A stretch of DNA of 23,861 nucleotides from Coriobacteriia bacterium (GTDB lineage: Bacteria > Actinomycetota > Coriobacteriia > WRKU01): the NCBI GenBank assembly GCA_009784095.1, contig WRDL01000008.1:1-23861 (forward strand), written 5' to 3'. The translations under genes and the position numbers were made by a program. Below are positions 22,741 through 23,861 of the stretch, piece by piece; position 1 is the first letter of the stretch; each line of letters begins with the position of its first letter. The notes under the pieces were generated by a model. It searched no databases, was not told the origin of the DNA, and saw only the letters and a program-made list of their open reading frames with translations.

Positions 22741-22961
22741 TAATCCAAAAAAACTTCAGAACTCTTCCGACCATAAACGATCAGGAATCGTTTGAGCTCC
22801 AAAATATCCAGCTGCCTTTGGCATGTTTCAATTTTCGAGATATAGCTTTGAGGCTTATTGAGGCTTTTTGCTACGTCCTTTTGGAGTAGGTGGCAGTCTT
22901 TTCGCATTTTTATCAATCGTGCAATCATAGCCCGATATTCATCATTGTAAATCGAATTCAT
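22740..22961 (-). CDS. XRE-family helix-turn-helix regulator
   Basis: The 73-residue protein is a single HTH_3/XRE domain (IKMRKDCHLLQKDVAKSLNKPQSYISKIETCQRQL) with the classic Q-K-D-V-A...Q-S-Y-I-S-K-I-E pattern at about 27-46. It is encoded divergently from the DNA methyltransferase gene, with a 91-bp gap containing a strong palindrome. This placement resembles controller (C) proteins of restriction-modification systems, which bind such sites to time restriction expression. That role is inferred from context. The gene is AT-rich compared with the core. Confidence 0.85.
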   Translation of the reverse strand: MNSIYNDEYRAMIARLIKMRKDCHLLQKDVAKSLNKPQSYISKIETCQRQLDILELKRFLIVYGRKSSEVFLD

Positions 22962-22987
22962 ACAGCCACTTTAAACCCCAAAATGGA

Positions 22988-23022
22988 ATATCCTAAATTA
23001 GGATATACTGAATCAGGATATT
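22988..23022. promoter_or_regulatory. Operator-like palindrome with extra half-site
   Basis: ATATCCTAA-A-TTAGGATAT (22988-23006) is a perfect 9+1+9 palindrome. A further half-site AGGATATT lies at 23015-23022, 14 bp on. It sits in the gap between the XRE gene and the methyltransferase gene, the expected place for the XRE protein to bind. TATACT at 23004-23009 overlaps it and may be the methyltransferase -10. Confidence 0.6.
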
Positions 23023-23052
23023 GAACTGAGCCACGAACCTGGAGATTTTTTG

Positions 23053-23861
23053 ATGTTGAAATCACTTCATGATTATTCAAAAAATGAGCTGATTAGCATC
23101 ATAAACGACTTACGCAAACGCAAAAAGTTTGGGATGGTTTGGGAGGATAAGCCAGAACAAGCAGTTGAAGACTGCAAATCGAAGCTTCCTGTTGTTCGAG
23201 AGGTTGAAAGTCGATCAATTGAGCTTGTTGAAGACGCTCCAACGAGCTTGATAATCGAAGGCGATAATTATCACGCACTGAAAGTATTGAACTACACCCA
23301 TGCTGGAAAGATCGATGTAATCTATATCGATCCTCCGTACAACACTGGCAATCAAGACTTTATCTACAATGACAATTACGTAGATATCGACGACGATTAT
23401 CGCCACAGCAAATGGTTATGCTTTATGAAAAGACGTCTTCTTCTTGCAAAAGATTTACTTGCGCAAGACGGAGTCATCTTCATTAGTATCGATGACAATG
23501 AGCAAGCTAGACTAAAAATTCTTTGTGACCAGATTTTTAGAGAGAGGAATTTTATTAACTGCATTTCGGTAAAATCGAGTGAAACTTCTGGTGTCAAGAT
23601 GAGTCATATTGAGAAGAAGCTTCCAAAGATAAAAGAGTACCTTTTAGTGTATGCAAACAATAGTGAATCAATCAAATTGAATCCAATAACAATACCGAAG
23701 TCTATAGATAAAAAGAAATTTGTTGCATATTCAAAGTACTATTCAAAGATAATTACTAATCCTGATGATGTGCCAGAAGAGTGGGAAATAATTCCAATAA
23801 AAAAGTACCTCAAGGAAAATGGAATTGTTCTAGATAACGAAGATGAATTGCTGAATTTTAA
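23053..23861 (+). CDS. Site-specific DNA methyltransferase, type III Mod-like (partial)
   Basis: The frame runs from ATG 23053 off the window end (269 codons seen). Residues 66-80 (LIIEGDNYHALKVLN) and DPPYNTG (motif IV, 93-99) mark an adenine-N6 or cytosine-N4 amino-methyltransferase. RRLLLAKDLLAQDGVIFISIDDNEQ (about 127-151) follows, as in beta-class Mod subunits of type III restriction systems. The AdoMet-binding FxGxG motif should lie beyond the window. GGAG (23041-23044) gives the start. Base composition is strikingly AT-rich, especially after 23600, which points to horizontal transfer. A Res helicase-nuclease gene may follow, but it is not visible. A lone methylase or BREX-like context cannot be excluded. 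Confidence 0.85.
   Translation, partial: MLKSLHDYSKNELISIINDLRKRKKFGMVWEDKPEQAVEDCKSKLPVVREVESRSIELVEDAPTSLIIEGDNYHALKVLNYTHAGKIDVIYIDPPYNTGNQDFIYNDNYVDIDDDYRHSKWLCFMKRRLLLAKDLLAQDGVIFISIDDNEQARLKILCDQIFRERNFINCISVKSSETSGVKMSHIEKKLPKIKEYLLVYANNSESIKLNPITIPKSIDKKKFVAYSKYYSKIITNPDDVPEEWEIIPIKKYLKENGIVLDNEDELLNF

Overview
The window is most likely the chromosomal origin region of an actinobacterium, probably class Coriobacteriia. The reasons are the gene order dnaA-dnaN-recF-DciA-like-gyrB-gyrA, an ATPase-domain protein gene directly upstream of dnaA, an alanine at the GyrA quinolone position as in mycobacteria, and the style of the guaB product. The lineage is an inference from protein character; no search was run.

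Left part (1-10639): a promoter near the left edge fires leftward out of the window, where rpmH usually lies. DnaA boxes follow at 380-718, then a histidine-kinase-like ATPase with a C-terminal winged helix, and dnaA. A second DnaA-box cluster with an AT-rich stretch (3117-3325) lies between dnaA and dnaN and is the better oriC candidate. dnaN, recF, a DUF721/DciA-like gene, gyrB and gyrA follow on the + strand and supply replication initiation, clamp, repair and supercoiling functions.

Middle part (10646-21245): an orphan membrane-fusion (HlyD-type) protein follows gyrA closely. Then come a small nitroreductase (-), tRNA-Ile(GAT) (-), a CtpE-like P-type cation ATPase (+), and a two-gene redox operon on the - strand. 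The operon encodes a membrane-anchored thioredoxin-like protein whose active site is U-P-A-C, with an in-frame TGA replacing the first cysteine codon, and it overlaps a CcdA-type electron-transfer protein by TAATG. Read as a selenoprotein, it forms an extracytoplasmic thiol/selenol relay. An IMP dehydrogenase, a bifunctional-nuclease (BFN) domain protein and a large FUSC-type membrane protein complete the core.

Right part (21303-23861): tRNA-Ala(TGC) is followed by a terminator and a 243-bp unit bounded by a 19-bp direct repeat of the tRNA 3' end. This unit holds no credible gene but has a row of hairpins, three of which share an 11-nt centre. Beyond lies an accessory region: dinD with a LexA-type SOS box, an XRE regulator, and a divergent N6-adenine or N4-cytosine DNA methyltransferase (probably a type III Mod subunit) cut by the window end. 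The methyltransferase is clearly more AT-rich than the core. This looks like a defence/SOS island anchored at a tRNA.
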